Below, in pieces: positions 1 to 10,000 of a stretch of DNA of 62,157 nt. A program made the translations under genes and the position numbers. Below the pieces are notes generated by a model. It ran no database searches. It was not told where the DNA came from and was given only the letters and a program-made list of their open reading frames with translations. Location: positions 1 to 62,157 of the forward strand of contig JADGJG010000043.1 of NCBI GenBank assembly GCA_027596195.1. Reading direction: 5' to 3'. Positions within the stretch are counted from its first letter, which is position 1. Each line of letters starts with the position of its first letter. The DNA comes from Podochytrium sp. JEL0797. Taxonomy: Eukaryota > Chytridiomycota > Chytridiomycetes > Chytridiales > Chytriomycetaceae.

Positions 1-1406
1 TGCTGCCAAAGGGCGACATTGGAATGAAACTGGTTTCCATCGACTAAGCCGCATTTTCCCGAGTGGTTGTTGTCCGCATTGTAGAATTGAGGAGTGATGT
101 ATTTGAACACGGATGGGTTGGCTTGGATGGCGTTTCTGAAAATCATTGGGAAGTAGTCTTGCGATGGATCCACAGCCGCGCACAAGGGGGTCGTACCGAC
201 GGTAACGCGACTTGAAAGACCCGCTTTCGACAATGAAGAACCGAGGTACGAGAAAACTTGAGAGAGACCGCTCGAGCTGATGTCTCTGGATGGATCCTCC
301 ATATCAACGTCGATCCCATCCAACGCCGACGTAAAATCACCAGCAGCACCGTAGTAGGATCCAGACGAAGGGTTAAAGTATTTCGACAGAATGGCGTTGG
401 CGAGGCTCGAAGGGTTGGCCGCAGCAGAAGCCCAAAGCCCAGTTTCCCCACCTACTGACATGTACACTTTGACGCCTTGTTTATGACAGGAGGCCACATC
501 TTGAGGAGAAAACGGGGAGCCGCCATAGACCAAGGAGGTCGGGTCAAAGAATGGCAGCGTCACGACATTGTACAAGCTTCCTTGGCAAAACGACGCGAGG
601 GAGCCGGACGTTCCACGCCAATAAAAGATGAACGGAGGGTTCCCACCCGAAGGACCAGGCGGGGGGCATGTTCCGAATCCTGATTGGCAACCGGTCCCAC
701 AGTACGCTGAAGTGGAACCGCACCACCCGCCAGAAGAGCAACAGTTTCCAAACGCGCCACCCAAACACGTGTGACCGCCGTTATTGGAGCCGCATGTGGC
801 ATCCGTCGTGACTGGTGGGCCTTGAGGAGTGCACGTTCCGAATCCCGCTTGACACCCATTCCCGCAGTAGGCAGACGCAGACCCGCACCATCCGCCAGAA
901 GAGCAGCAGTTACCAAACGCACCCCCCAAACACGTGTGACCACCGTTATTGGAGCCGCACGTGGCGTCCGTCGTGACCGGCGGGCCTTGACCTGTACATG
1001 TGCCGTATCCTCCTTGGCACCCAGCACCACAGTAGGCCGAAGTGGAACCACACCAGCCACCGGCAGAGCAACAGTTGCCCCAAGCAGTACCCGAACACGA
1101 GGCTCCACCATTGTTGGCACCGCACTGGGCATTCGTAGAGATGAAATTCGCTTTCAGAGTCGAGTTCTTGAGGTTGGTTGCCGGAACAGAAGGCTCAGAC
1201 ACGGAGGTCTCGTCTTGTTTGGCGGGCTTGCTGAGCATGGTGATGACACCGGCAACGGAGGCCAGAGCAGTGGCGAGCGAGACGCACACGGCGATTTTCA
1301 ACCATCTGGTGGACTTGGCAGACGTGTGAGATGGAACTGGGCCGGGAGCGCCGACTTTCTCGGCAAGGAGAAATCGGGAAGTTGGATCGGGCTCAGGAAA
1401 AGACAT
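1..1406 (-). CDS. membrane-anchored GH18 chitinase with three CBM18 domains (3' end outside window)
   Basis: One open frame runs from the ATG at 1406 to the window edge (about 468 residues, C-terminus missing). A short cytosolic N-terminus is followed by one hydrophobic segment (about residues 35-57, LKIAVCVSLATALASVAGV), which suggests a type II signal anchor. Three cysteine-rich hevein-type CBM18 repeats follow (each with CGSNNGG, GNCCSxGGWCGS and AYCGxGCQ), then a GH18 domain starting near FIFYWRG. The GH18 catalytic signature DGIDVDMED (DxxDxDxE) is complete, so the enzyme should hydrolyse chitin, probably at the cell surface or wall. No intron is seen. The promoter shares a palindrome and leader with the decayed copy starting at 2734. 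Family assignment is firm; membrane topology is inferred. Confidence 0.9.
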   Translation of the reverse strand, partial: MSFPEPDPTSRFLLAEKVGAPGPVPSHTSAKSTRWLKIAVCVSLATALASVAGVITMLSKPAKQDETSVSEPSVPATNLKNSTLKANFISTNAQCGANNGGASCSGTAWGNCCSAGGWCGSTSAYCGAGCQGGYGTCTGQGPPVTTDATCGSNNGGHTCLGGAFGNCCSSGGWCGSASAYCGNGCQAGFGTCTPQGPPVTTDATCGSNNGGHTCLGGAFGNCCSSGGWCGSTSAYCGTGCQSGFGTCPPPGPSGGNPPFIFYWRGTSGSLASFCQGSLYNVVTLPFFDPTSLVYGGSPFSPQDVASCHKQGVKVYMSVGGETGLWASAAANPSSLANAILSKYFNPSSGSYYGAAGDFTSALDGIDVDMEDPSRDISSSGLSQVFSYLGSSLSKAGLSSRVTVGTTPLCAAVDPSQDYFPMIFRNAIQANPSVFKYITPQFYNADNNHSGKCGLVDGNQFHSNVALWQ

Positions 1407-1495
1407 TGCGATTGCGAGATGGACTTTTCAGCCCAGCGCGCAAAATAAGGCGCCTTGTGTTTGTACCCTTTTTTTTTGGTCACGCGGTTTTGGAA

Positions 1496-1509
1496 ATCTC
1501 CATGGAGAT
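1496..1509. promoter_or_regulatory. 14-bp palindrome upstream of the chitinase gene
   Basis: ATCTCCATGGAGAT is a perfect palindrome 90 bp upstream of the chitinase ATG. The same core lies upstream of the related CBM18 copy at 2734, and both leaders also share a poly-A/T run and a motif close to AAGGCGCCTTATTTT. Conservation between diverged copies suggests a protein-binding site; this is inference. Confidence 0.4.
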
Positions 1510-1805
1510 GGGCTGGGCTTAGTCTCGAAAAATTGAGCATTCTGCCAAGACTTTGTCCACGAATTTGTTTCGCTTGGGTTATTTGGTTCGCTGGAGGACT
1601 GCTCGCAAATCGAAAATGGGACTCAGATGATGGCCAAGCCCATGTTCAGAAAAGTCCTGAGGGCACTTCCTCGAAAAATTGTCCAACATGTCGTGCCGCT
1701 CCATTCTTTTTGATGGGCTCTCAAATGCGTTCGGAACAATGCAGAAAATATGATTGGCGATCCGATAAATCTTTATTCATTTCAAAACGTTAAGTAAAAT
1801 AGAAA

Positions 1806-2415
1806 TCAATGTGGCAACGGGCAAGTCCCAGTGCAAGTTCCCTCAAACTGTCCCGGGAAGCTCTGTCCATTAAGCAGAGAATTCATGGCCGAATCATCCA
1901 ACTCAAAGTACGACTGCGTCTTGTCCGATCCACCCGCGTTCCAAGCAATCGTGACCGTGACGGAACGCCCGTTGTGGCTAATGGTTGCAGTGCTTCCGCA
2001 GGATGTGACGCTGAGTCCTCCGACAGTGTGAGGTGGGGCGCCCGCGTAGAAATTGCCGGGAACGATTTTCAAAGAGCTGCAGTCGATGGCTGCATTTTGG
2101 TCACCACCACCAGCGTTGATGATGACTGGAATTGCACCAGTGGCGACGACGCACGTGCCGAATCCACTTTGACAGCCAGTTCCGCAGTAGGCAGAAGTGG
2201 AACCGCACCAGCCATAAGCAGAGCAACAGTTCCCAAACGTTCCTCCCAAGCACGTGTGTCCACCATTGTTGTAGCCGCACGTGGCGTCCGTGGTGACTGG
2301 TGGGCCTTGACCAGTGCACGTACCGTATCCTGATTGGCATCCGGACCCGCAGTATGCTGCTCACTTTCTCGGCAAGGAGAAAGTGGGAGCCTGGATCTTG
2401 CTCGGTCAAAGGCAT
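1806..2415 (-). pseudogene. decayed CBM18 protein with C-terminal DPBB-like domain
   Basis: The ATG at 2415 opens an N-terminus (MPLTEQDPGSHFLLAEKV) matching those of the neighbouring CBM18 genes. The frame then jumps straight into the middle of a CBM18 domain, with an in-frame TGA at the junction (about 2360). The transmembrane segment and first CBM18 repeat are deleted. Downstream, about 1.5 CBM18 domains remain open, followed by about 110 residues with [19 protein letters not shown] and an [12 protein letters not shown] stretch. These resemble a double-psi beta-barrel (RlpA/expansin-like) fold. The C-terminal half has no further lesion up to its stop at 1806. Seen: the deletion and the stop. 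Inferred: the DPBB identity. Confidence 0.65.
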
Positions 2416-2635
2416 TGCAGTTGATATTCTGAGCTTAATTTTTACTGTGTGGCGAGAAAATAAGGGGAAAGCCGTGGAGATGGGGTCTTGGCACCTTTCG
2501 TGAAAATGGGCTTGGCAGCAATTGTGGTCACCATTTTCGACATCCTCGCGAGAAGTACTTCAGCGAATCAAATAGCCTAAGTGAATTAAATTCGAGGACG
2601 AAGTCTTGGCATAACACTGAAAATTTCCTGACTTG

Positions 2636-2659
2636 CCGCAATCTCCATGGAGATTGCGG
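2636..2659. promoter_or_regulatory. 24-bp perfect palindrome upstream of a CBM18 copy
   Basis: A 24-nt perfect palindrome centred on CCATGG lies 75 bp upstream of the ATG at 2734. Its inner 14 bp are identical to the palindrome at 1496-1509. It may be an operator or enhancer-binding site, or a cruciform-forming element. Confidence 0.4.
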
Positions 2660-2733
2660 AACCAAAAAAAAGGTACAAAAACAAGACGCCTTATTTTCGT
2701 ACGCTGTGCAGAAAAACTACGCTCGCAATCACA

Positions 2734-3420
2734 ATGCCTGAGTTCGACCCAAGCTCCCACTTTCTTGTTGCTGAGAAAGTCGGCACTCCCATCCCAGTCC
2801 CATCACACACGTCTGCCAAGTCCACCAAATGGCTGAAAATTGCCGCGTGCGTCTCGCTTGCTGCTATTCTGATCTCCGTTGCCGGTTTCATCATCATGCT
2901 CCACAAGTCTGTCACCCAAGCCGAGAACTCCGTGTCTGAGCCTGTACCCCACGTCAAGAACTCAACGCTGAGAGCGAATTCCATCTCGACGGATGCTACC
3001 TGCGGTGCCAACAACGGGGGTCATTCGTGTTCGGGTTCTGTTTGAGGCAACTGTTGTTCCTCTGGTGGCTGGTGCGGTTCCACGTCTGCCTACTGCGGTG
3101 CTGGATGCCAAGGAGGATACGGCACGTGCACTGGTCAAGGCCCACCCGTCACCACGGACGCCACGTGCGGCTCCAAGAACGGCGGACACACATGTTTGGG
3201 GTGCGTTTGGAAACTGCTGCTCTTCCGGTGGATGGTGTGGTTCCACCTCAGCGTACTGCGGGACTGGATGTCAAACAGGATTCGGAGCGTGCTCTACTCA
3301 AGGCCCAGTGGTCACGACGGACGCCACGTGCGGCTCCAACAATGGTGGACACACGTGTTTGGGTGGTGCGTTTGGGAACTGTTGCTCACCTGGCGGGTGG
3401 TGTGGTTCCACGTCTATCGT
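2734..3420 (+). pseudogene. decayed CBM18 membrane protein
   Basis: This is a paralog of the chitinase at 1-1406 on the opposite strand. The N-terminal tail, transmembrane segment and start of the first CBM18 domain are intact. A TGA at 3043-3045 then replaces the Trp codon of the conserved WGNCC motif (TGG to TGA). The frame continues through the first CBM18, but a 2-bp deletion near 3196 (TTGGGG against TTGGGTGG) shifts it in the second. In the third repeat the homology ends abruptly after WCGSTS at about 3415. No GH18 domain remains. Three independent lesions make it a pseudogene. Confidence 0.85.
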
Positions 3421-3696
3421 GCTAAGGCGCCCGTCCAACCGACATTGGTCCGCCCACTAAATTGCCTGATTTTTTTTGCCCCGCCCCGCCCCCTTGAAAC
3501 AGTCGCAAGGGATGGCACAACTCATCCACTGCTCTTCATCGAGCATCAAGACGTCACATTTGCGCCTGATCCACCATCTGCATCGAATATAACTCTGTGC
3601 CAGCATTTCTGAAGATAATCACCCTATACCAATTTCTCAAAACAGATAATGGAGATAGAGAACCAATGAGGAATTGGGGCTTTTCAGGTTTCATTT
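3421..3696. other. intergenic: left part of the promoter interrupted by piggyBac
   Basis: No gene is seen. From about 3560 to 3696 the sequence resembles the upstream region of the second GPCR copy (about 10370-10475): CAATTTCTCAAAA, CAATGAGGAAxxATTGGGxCTTTTCA. It therefore represents the ancestral promoter of the GPCR at 7073, now separated from it by the transposon. Confidence 0.6.
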
Positions 3697-3700
3697 TTAA
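3697..3700. repeat. TTAA target-site duplication, left
   Basis: TTAA directly precedes the CCC of the left inverted repeat; the matching TTAA is at 7000-7003. TTAA duplication is the hallmark of piggyBac insertion. Confidence 0.85.
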
Positions 3701-3716
3701 CCCCTCAGATGGGTCG
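3701..3716 (+). repeat. piggyBac left terminal inverted repeat
   Basis: CCCCTCAGATGGGTCG, next to TTAA. It pairs with the right end at 6984-6999. Confidence 0.85.
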
Positions 3717-3762
3717 ACGCAAAAATGGAGCCCGAAAAATTGACAAAAATCCGAGACGACCA

Positions 3763-4065
3763 ATGCAGTACTGCATCGAGCCCGTTGCCAACGCCCACGG
3801 CATCGCCACCGAGCCTTGCACATGTCTGAAGGTTACCACGCAATGCCTCACCACATTCCCAGCCTGGATGGACGAAATGGCCCAGATCGGGGGACTTATG
3901 GACTCTGGCATGCCAATGCCTGACAACAAGAAGCGCTTCAGGGCTTACAAGATCTCCGCCAAGATGCTGAACTACAGAGAGAGAGAGAAGCTTCCTGTTT
4001 GTGTCACCAACAACATCTCTGCTCGCTTCCCTGGTGGGTCCAAGACTGGTTACAAGGATGCCTGA
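3763..4065 (+). CDS. small ORF inside the piggyBac element, function unknown
   Basis: About 100 residues from the ATG at 3763, which lies inside the subterminal palindrome. The frame is also open from an ATG at 3718 within the element's end. The third positions look coding, the stop is TGA, and an AATAAA follows at 4118-4123, before the transposase starts at 4206. The protein has a Cys cluster (EPCTCLKVTTQC), a basic stretch (NKKRFRAYKISAK) and a tail with LPVCVTNNISARFPGG. That tail vaguely recalls the zinc-binding P2X7-intracellular-like domain found in some eukaryotic elements, from memory and untested. It lies in the transposon with its own apparent poly(A) signal, so it could be an accessory protein or a captured host fragment. 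Confidence 0.5.
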   Translation: MQYCIEPVANAHGIATEPCTCLKVTTQCLTTFPAWMDEMAQIGGLMDSGMPMPDNKKRFRAYKISAKMLNYREREKLPVCVTNNISARFPGGSKTGYKDA

Positions 4066-4205
4066 TCGGCACTGGACCGAAAACGGCGGAGCGACGTTTT
4101 AATCCCCCTTACGAATGAATAAACACAAGTTGAAGAGTATGATATTATCCCTCGACCATTGGCGGCTGATCCGCCATTGTGCGTCTTGTTTTCATTTGAA
4201 TCGAA

Positions 4206-6449
4206 ATGGCTTCCAACTCCAACTCCCCAAGATGCAACACTCGCTCATCCCGTCGAACTCCTGCGGCACATAATGCAAACCGCACTGGATCCACTTCAGC
4301 GCCTCTGCCCGCGAGCAGCCCCAGCGTGTCCTCTCGCACGACAAGAACGACTGCCGCCAAAACCTGTCAAACCCGTCAAAAACGTGCTCAACCCCAGCAA
4401 CCCCCGCAGCGAGTTTCCAAGAGATGCAGAGCGGCCAATAGTGATTCGGACAGTGGGGATGATGAGGGATCGGCCGACGAAGCTGGCGACGACGACAGTG
4501 ATGCCGCCAACCCAGAGCCCCTCATTCCAGATGATCTTGACGAGGAAGACAGCTCAGACGAAGAAGAGCCCGTCGATACCATCTACAAGGACTTCAAGGT
4601 TCCCGACAAAGCCAACATGACGGCCAAAGACGTGAACAAGGCGCTTCAAGATTATATTGAGAAGCAGTGGGACTCCAGCCCCCCCAGACGAGACGATTTG
4701 CGTCAATTCACCTTTCATGGGCCTGCTCCCGGGCCACAAGGGATTGAGACGAACGCTTTGGCGATATATGAGAAGTTCGTGTCCGAATTTATATTGTTTG
4801 TTTTGATCCGCGTATTTGTTTTGACACATTCTTATTTCAGGTACTTCACTCCGGAAGTTGTGAGCCGGATTGTTGGCGCATCAAATGCTTACCGAGAAAG
4901 CACGCGTTTCAAAACACGGAGATCCCGCCACACCCTGAAACAAACCGCCGTCACTGCCCCCATGACACCCCGCGATTTCTGGAAGTTCATGGGCGTCCTG
5001 CTTCTATCAGCCATTCACAACAAGAGCCGCGAGCAGGACAACTGGTCCAAGGACCCGATTCTTTTCACACCCGCGTTTGGGAGACTGATGTCATGCGACC
5101 GGTACCTGTACCTCAAGAGTATCTTGCACCTGGCCAAAGACGACGAGAAGAAGGAGAACGATGGGCTTTGGAAGTGTCGTCAGTTTTTGGAGGAGATGAG
5201 TTTGAATTTCGAAAAGGCGTACAATTTGAGTGAGTCGATTTTCTTTGAAAAGACCTCCTTGAACGGACGCTAATCGCCTTGCATTTTAGGTGCTGAAATA
5301 TCTATTGACGAGTCTCTGAAAATCTTTCGAGGGCGCCACTCCCTGATCCGGTACATTCCCAATAAAGCTGCCCGTTTTGGCTTCAAGTTATACGCTGTTG
5401 GCGACGCTTCAACCGGTTACTTCTATCGCTTCATTGTTGACGAAGGAGCCGCAACGCGTCTGCATCCCGACGCTCCAAAGCATTTCTCCAAACCCGCGAA
5501 AGTCGTTTGGTCCCTCCTCAAAGGCACCCATCCCCAGTCATCCTCGCTCCTGAACCAGGGCCGTTTGCTCGCAACAGACAACTTCTACACCAACATTCAT
5601 CTATCGTACAACCTCAGTAACGCCCACGAAACCGACACTATCGGCACAGTCCGCAAAAACGCGACTGGCTTCCCCAAATCCGTCCAGGCCAAAAAGTTTT
5701 CGAAGCGGGAGACTGGCAGTCGAGTTGTCAAGTTCTGCAACCGCTTTGGTCTCGCGAATTGGAAGGACAAGAAGGAGGTTCTCATCCTCTTTTCAGTGGG
5801 AACTGCTGCAGCCGAGAACGACGCGAAGGCTCCCAGCGGCCGAAGCACGCAGCTAAAGCCAGACATCATTCACATCTACAACCGCGTTATGCCTGGAATC
5901 GATGCCAACGACCAAATGATGTTTGGGCGACGCGTTTACCGCAGGCGGCAAAAGAAATACTACAAAATCCTCTTCTTCCACACCGCCGACATTGCCCTCA
6001 TCAACAGCTGGATCTACTTCAAAAACAGCCCACTCTACAACCAACCAAATGCCTCCAAGAATCACAACGCGTTCAGACTCGCTTTGGTCAAGCAGATTAT
6101 CGACAAGTACGGCGGACCCGAAGGCGGCAACGCCCAAGCGCATGCCAGCACTGCAAATAACGCCAATGCCTCCGACGACTCCGACGATCATGATGACGAT
6201 GATGCTGCAAACGGCAACAATGCCGCCGCCAACACCGCCCGAAAGCACGATTATCACTTGCCGGAATGGAACGAGAACAGAACCAAGTGCTGCGTTTGCA
6301 GCAATCAGTCGTATTTCAGCTGTCCTGGCTGTGACGACGCGAGGTTCTGTGTCAAACGAGAATCGAACTGCTTCAGTATCCATCACGCAGAGAATGCGGC
6401 TGTGCTCAACTTGTCGACACAGAGCCGCCACAGAAGAGGCGGGCGGTAG
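4206..6449 (+). CDS. piggyBac transposase (DDE_Tnp_1_7)
   Basis: Proposed exons are 4206-4795, 4841-5229 and 5290-6449, giving 712 residues. The first intron (45 nt) is in frame and may be retained; the second (GTGAGT...TTTTAG) is required. The N-terminal 170 residues are acidic and Ser-rich. The catalytic core contains IDESLKIFRGR (first Asp), ATDNFYTN (second Asp) and MPGIDANDQM (third and fourth Asp), in the order expected for piggyBac transposases. The C-terminus ends in a Cys-rich zinc-binding module (KCCVCSNQ, CPGCDDARFC, then His), as in the family. It excises and inserts the element at TTAA. No stop or frameshift is visible. Confidence 0.9.
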
Positions 6450-6968
6450 TGGGAGGATGGGTTTTTTGGGGGGCTGCGGGTGTTGTGGGGTTGAGGGTGT
6501 TGTGGCATTGCGTGTGGTTTGTGTTTGTTGAAGAATGGGGGCCTGTGGAGATGGTGTCATTCTAACTGGGTCGTGATAATAGTTAAAATAGTTCATAAGA
6601 ATCGTTTGGTGAAGCTGTGAAGCCGCCATTATTGATGCAAGCTTCTGTGGTGCCGTTGTTTTTCCCTCCCCTTTCTCGCACTGCTTTGCATATACAGGTG
6701 CACTTGCAGCCCCAGGCGTGAAAGACAATGCATTTGTTTCAACTCATGAAGCTCTGAGGACTCGACAGACCGTAATGCTTTCGATTTGAGGTCTCAGTTG
6801 GGTATTGGCCTGACCTGGGTTCGAGTCTCTATCTCTATCATCTTTTAATATTTTTCTTTTATTCTTTTTTCAAAAAAACCGCCACCGGCTCTTTACTCAA
6901 ACCCGAAATTTTGAGTGGGGGTTTCAATTAGGATTTCGTTGACCCACAAGGCACATTTTTTGGACAAA
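6450..6968. other. 3' non-coding part of the piggyBac element, with a tRNA-like patch
   Basis: No coding sequence continues here. Around 6788-6832 there is an A-box-like TCTCAGTTGGG and a B-box-like GGGTTCGAGTCT, resembling the internal promoter of a tRNA gene. No acceptor stem or proper T-stem can be folded, so it is at most a degenerate tRNA or SINE piece. Confidence 0.35.
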
Positions 6969-6983
6969 ATGCAGTACTGCATC

Positions 6984-6999
6984 CGACCCATTCAATGGG
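6984..6999 (-). repeat. piggyBac right terminal inverted repeat
   Basis: The reverse complement reads CCCATTGAATGGGTCG, followed outward by TTAA at 7000-7003. Confidence 0.85.
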
Positions 7000-7072
7000 T
7001 TAAGAACTTAAGGGGGCGTAAATCTCTCGAAGGAATCAAAAGGATCCCCAAAAACCCCACCTGCACGCTCTT

Positions 7073-10000
7073 ATGACTTCCAAAGTCAACATCACCCTTG
7101 GGATGATCGGAAACTACTGCTACTTTCCGCATTTATACATGAATGGATCTCAAGTCCTCAATTTCACGGTCTCGGCGTCCGAATCGAATAATCAAGTCGC
7201 GAGGATCACCAATTACGCATATTTCGCCGATCTCGCGGCTCAAATAGCCGTTGATTCAGCAAACACAGCCGACATGTTTCCTTTTCATGTGAACCTCAAA
7301 CGGTTTTCAGATTGTGGAGCCTGGTTTCCAAACGTGGCAAATCAATATGCCGGGGAATCCGGAGGCTACGCGATTTCCGAGACAGTTCCAGATATTGTCG
7401 ACCGAAATTCAGATGTTATAGGAGTTGTCGGTTCCGATTGGTCATCTACTGCAATGTTTGTACGCTGTGCTTTGCTCGAATTAATTTGACGCGTCAAAAT
7501 TAGACCCGTTGCCCAAGCCATGTCTCTGAATTATATTCCATACTGTTCTTTTAATTCCGGATCTCCCATTCTCAGCGATAAAAACAAATATCCCTATTTT
7601 TGGCGTCCTTTTCCAGTTTCAGGTGTGAATTTTTTTGCTGGTGCCTCGATTGACTGAAATGACCCTCACGCGATAGGGTTCAAGCATCTCTACCAGCTAT
7701 TGAAATCTTTTGGAGTCGAAAGAGTTGCTATCGTATATCAAGAAGATGATTCGTTGGGTTTCGATTGTGAGGGAACCGCGTGACGGGTAAATATCTACTG
7801 AGCAGCACAAAAATTCAGATGCCACGGCGATAATCAAGACTCTTCAGAGCCGTAATATCGTTTTTGTTTCCAAAATTGCATTACGCACGACCCTCGACGA
7901 ATTTTCTTTGGAATATGCGGCGCAATCGCTTTTGCTTGCTGATGCGAGGTAAACTGCACGCGCTTTGAAGTTTCACGTTATTTATAAATTATTTAGATAT
8001 ATAATCGTGAGTGGTCAGCAGTCATTCGATGTGAAACTGTATCATGGTATGGCGACACGGGGTGTCATCAGTCCAGCTCACGTGTGGATTGGATACCAGG
8101 GAATGGGCCCAAATGGAATAATTTCCCGTATGTATTTAAATGTTTTTAGCAGTTTGTTAAGGTCCAGGTTGATTATTCTTGCCAGTGAATGGGACTATGA
8201 ATCCTCCCTGGCTGGTCGAATTGTGTTGTCGGGGCTCGCACCAAACAGTACAGCTCCGCCCATTCTGGACTTTTACAACAAAGTTAGCTTTCGTTCTGGG
8301 ACACATTCGGGTACTTGAACGTACACGAGTATTCGTGTATTTCTCAAAATCACTCAACAATTTTATGACAGGTATTTCGAATCTGGGGTTACCGAGAATG
8401 CACGATTGTGTAATGATGATGCTTCTTGGGTTTCAAAAGGTTTGACTTCCTGTGTAGCAATGATAGTGGAACTGATGAATCGCAGATTCTCGACTCCGAC
8501 GCGAATGTTGATATTGAAATGCTAGCTACAAGGGGCTTGAATACTGGCATGAATTACACGCTGTTCCGAGATTTGGGTTTGTATATAGCGAAGCTGTCTG
8601 GCTTATCTGACAATGTGGTGACCACCTTCAGGGTACAACGGACTTTCCGCAGATCCCGCCATTTTGAACACCGATGGAGGCATGAATATGTACGTTATTT
8701 TCAATATAATCTTAATCTGAGAACTGACAGGCTGTCTGTTCAGACCCTTTCAAGCTTTTTTTTATACCGGCGCCGGGCTCAACAAGACTGCGTTCGGACA
8801 GACAAATTTGAATGGAACGAGTTTCACATATTACGAAGGCATTCAACCTATTTTTTATGGAGGTAAAGTCGTTTATCTACTTTTAGTCGATTGGTTGTTA
8901 ATCAAGTATATTAGGCTCCTCATTTGCCCCACCAGACAGCCGACCAGTTGTCTCAAACACAGAACTCATTCTGAACTTGCAGAATTCAACGGGAGTAATT
9001 ATTTTGTGTTTGTTGGTTATCGGAGCCATCGAATGCGTTCTCGTCGGAATCTTTCTCTTTCACTTCCATGCGACTTCCACTGTGAAACGGACGGGGCTAC
9101 CGTTCCTTGTGCCAATCACATGCGGTGCAGCAATATTTTACTCTTCCATTGGGTTCTTTTACGAGCGCGCAACGACGTGGTCATGCAGTGCACGAGTATG
9201 GACTCAACTCATTGGGTTCAATATCGTGATTGGAAGCATGATCATGAAAATGCGGCTTAGTTATAAAGTCATTTTGAGTGGGCAGAAGCTCGAAAAAGGA
9301 TTCAGATCTTGGAAGTTCATTATGATTCCGGTGGCAGGAATGGTGGTGGTTGAAATTCTGCTTCTGGTGGTTTGGCAAATCTGGACAACGCATAGCATTG
9401 TGTCGGTGGATCAAACTGGTAAACCAGAATTCTTGATGGCATGTTCGAACGGTCCCAATGGGTTCTCAAGCCTGGCCACAATTCCTCTACTTGTCTTCAA
9501 CTACGCACTCCTCGCTGTCGCTGTATTCAACATGCTGTTGACTCGCGACATTGAACGATTTACTGGTGAAAGCACGTTTGCAAGTTTGATCGTGTCTGCC
9601 TTCTCTGTCGCGGGCGTCATGATCGTTCCCGTCCTGGTTGTGAATAGAACCAGCAACGAGGCCATGTTGTTGTTGCAAGTGGCAACAATATTTATGCTCG
9701 TGAATATCACGATGGGAAGCATTTATGGACCGAAAGCTGTGACGATTTTTTGGAATGCAAGGCATCAACAGCAATTTCTGAACCAAATCGGTAGCGCAGT
9801 TGCTGGTGCAAGGGCATCAGCCAATCTCAAGAGGAATGAGAAGGGGATTTTAAGCCATCCTTCAGCAGGAACGGGAAGCCCAACAGTCAGCCGAGCAAAA
9901 AGTGTCACTTCGGATTTGAAAAGGAGGATCACATTTGAAAAGATGAAGTTGGGGAATCGTCCGATCCTCCAGCCCGTATCGGCAGTGAGTTTCCCTGTGT

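Larger units (their letters stand above)
3701..6999 (+). mobile_element. complete piggyBac-superfamily DNA transposon (3.3 kb)
   Basis: The element is flanked by TTAA on both sides and begins and ends with 16-bp imperfect inverted repeats: CCCCTCAGATGGGTCG on the left and CCCATTGAATGGGTCG as the reverse complement of the right end (12/16 identical). Each end also carries the identical 14-bp palindrome ATGCAGTACTGCAT (3763-3776 and 6969-6982). It encodes a DDE transposase with all acidic residues and a small extra ORF, both on the + strand. The paralogous locus upstream of the GPCR at 10561 supplies the empty site, so the insertion point is certain to within a few bases. Intact ends and transposase suggest a young, possibly autonomous copy. 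Confidence 0.92.

Noticed and set aside
2100..3612. Multiple overlapping open frames across the CBM18 repeats
   Set aside because: They are shifted readings of the repetitive, Cys-rich coding sequence, not separate genes.
5853..6728. Long open frame on the minus strand opposite the transposase
   Set aside because: It mirrors the transposase coding strand and its AT-poor codon bias; no domain is visible.
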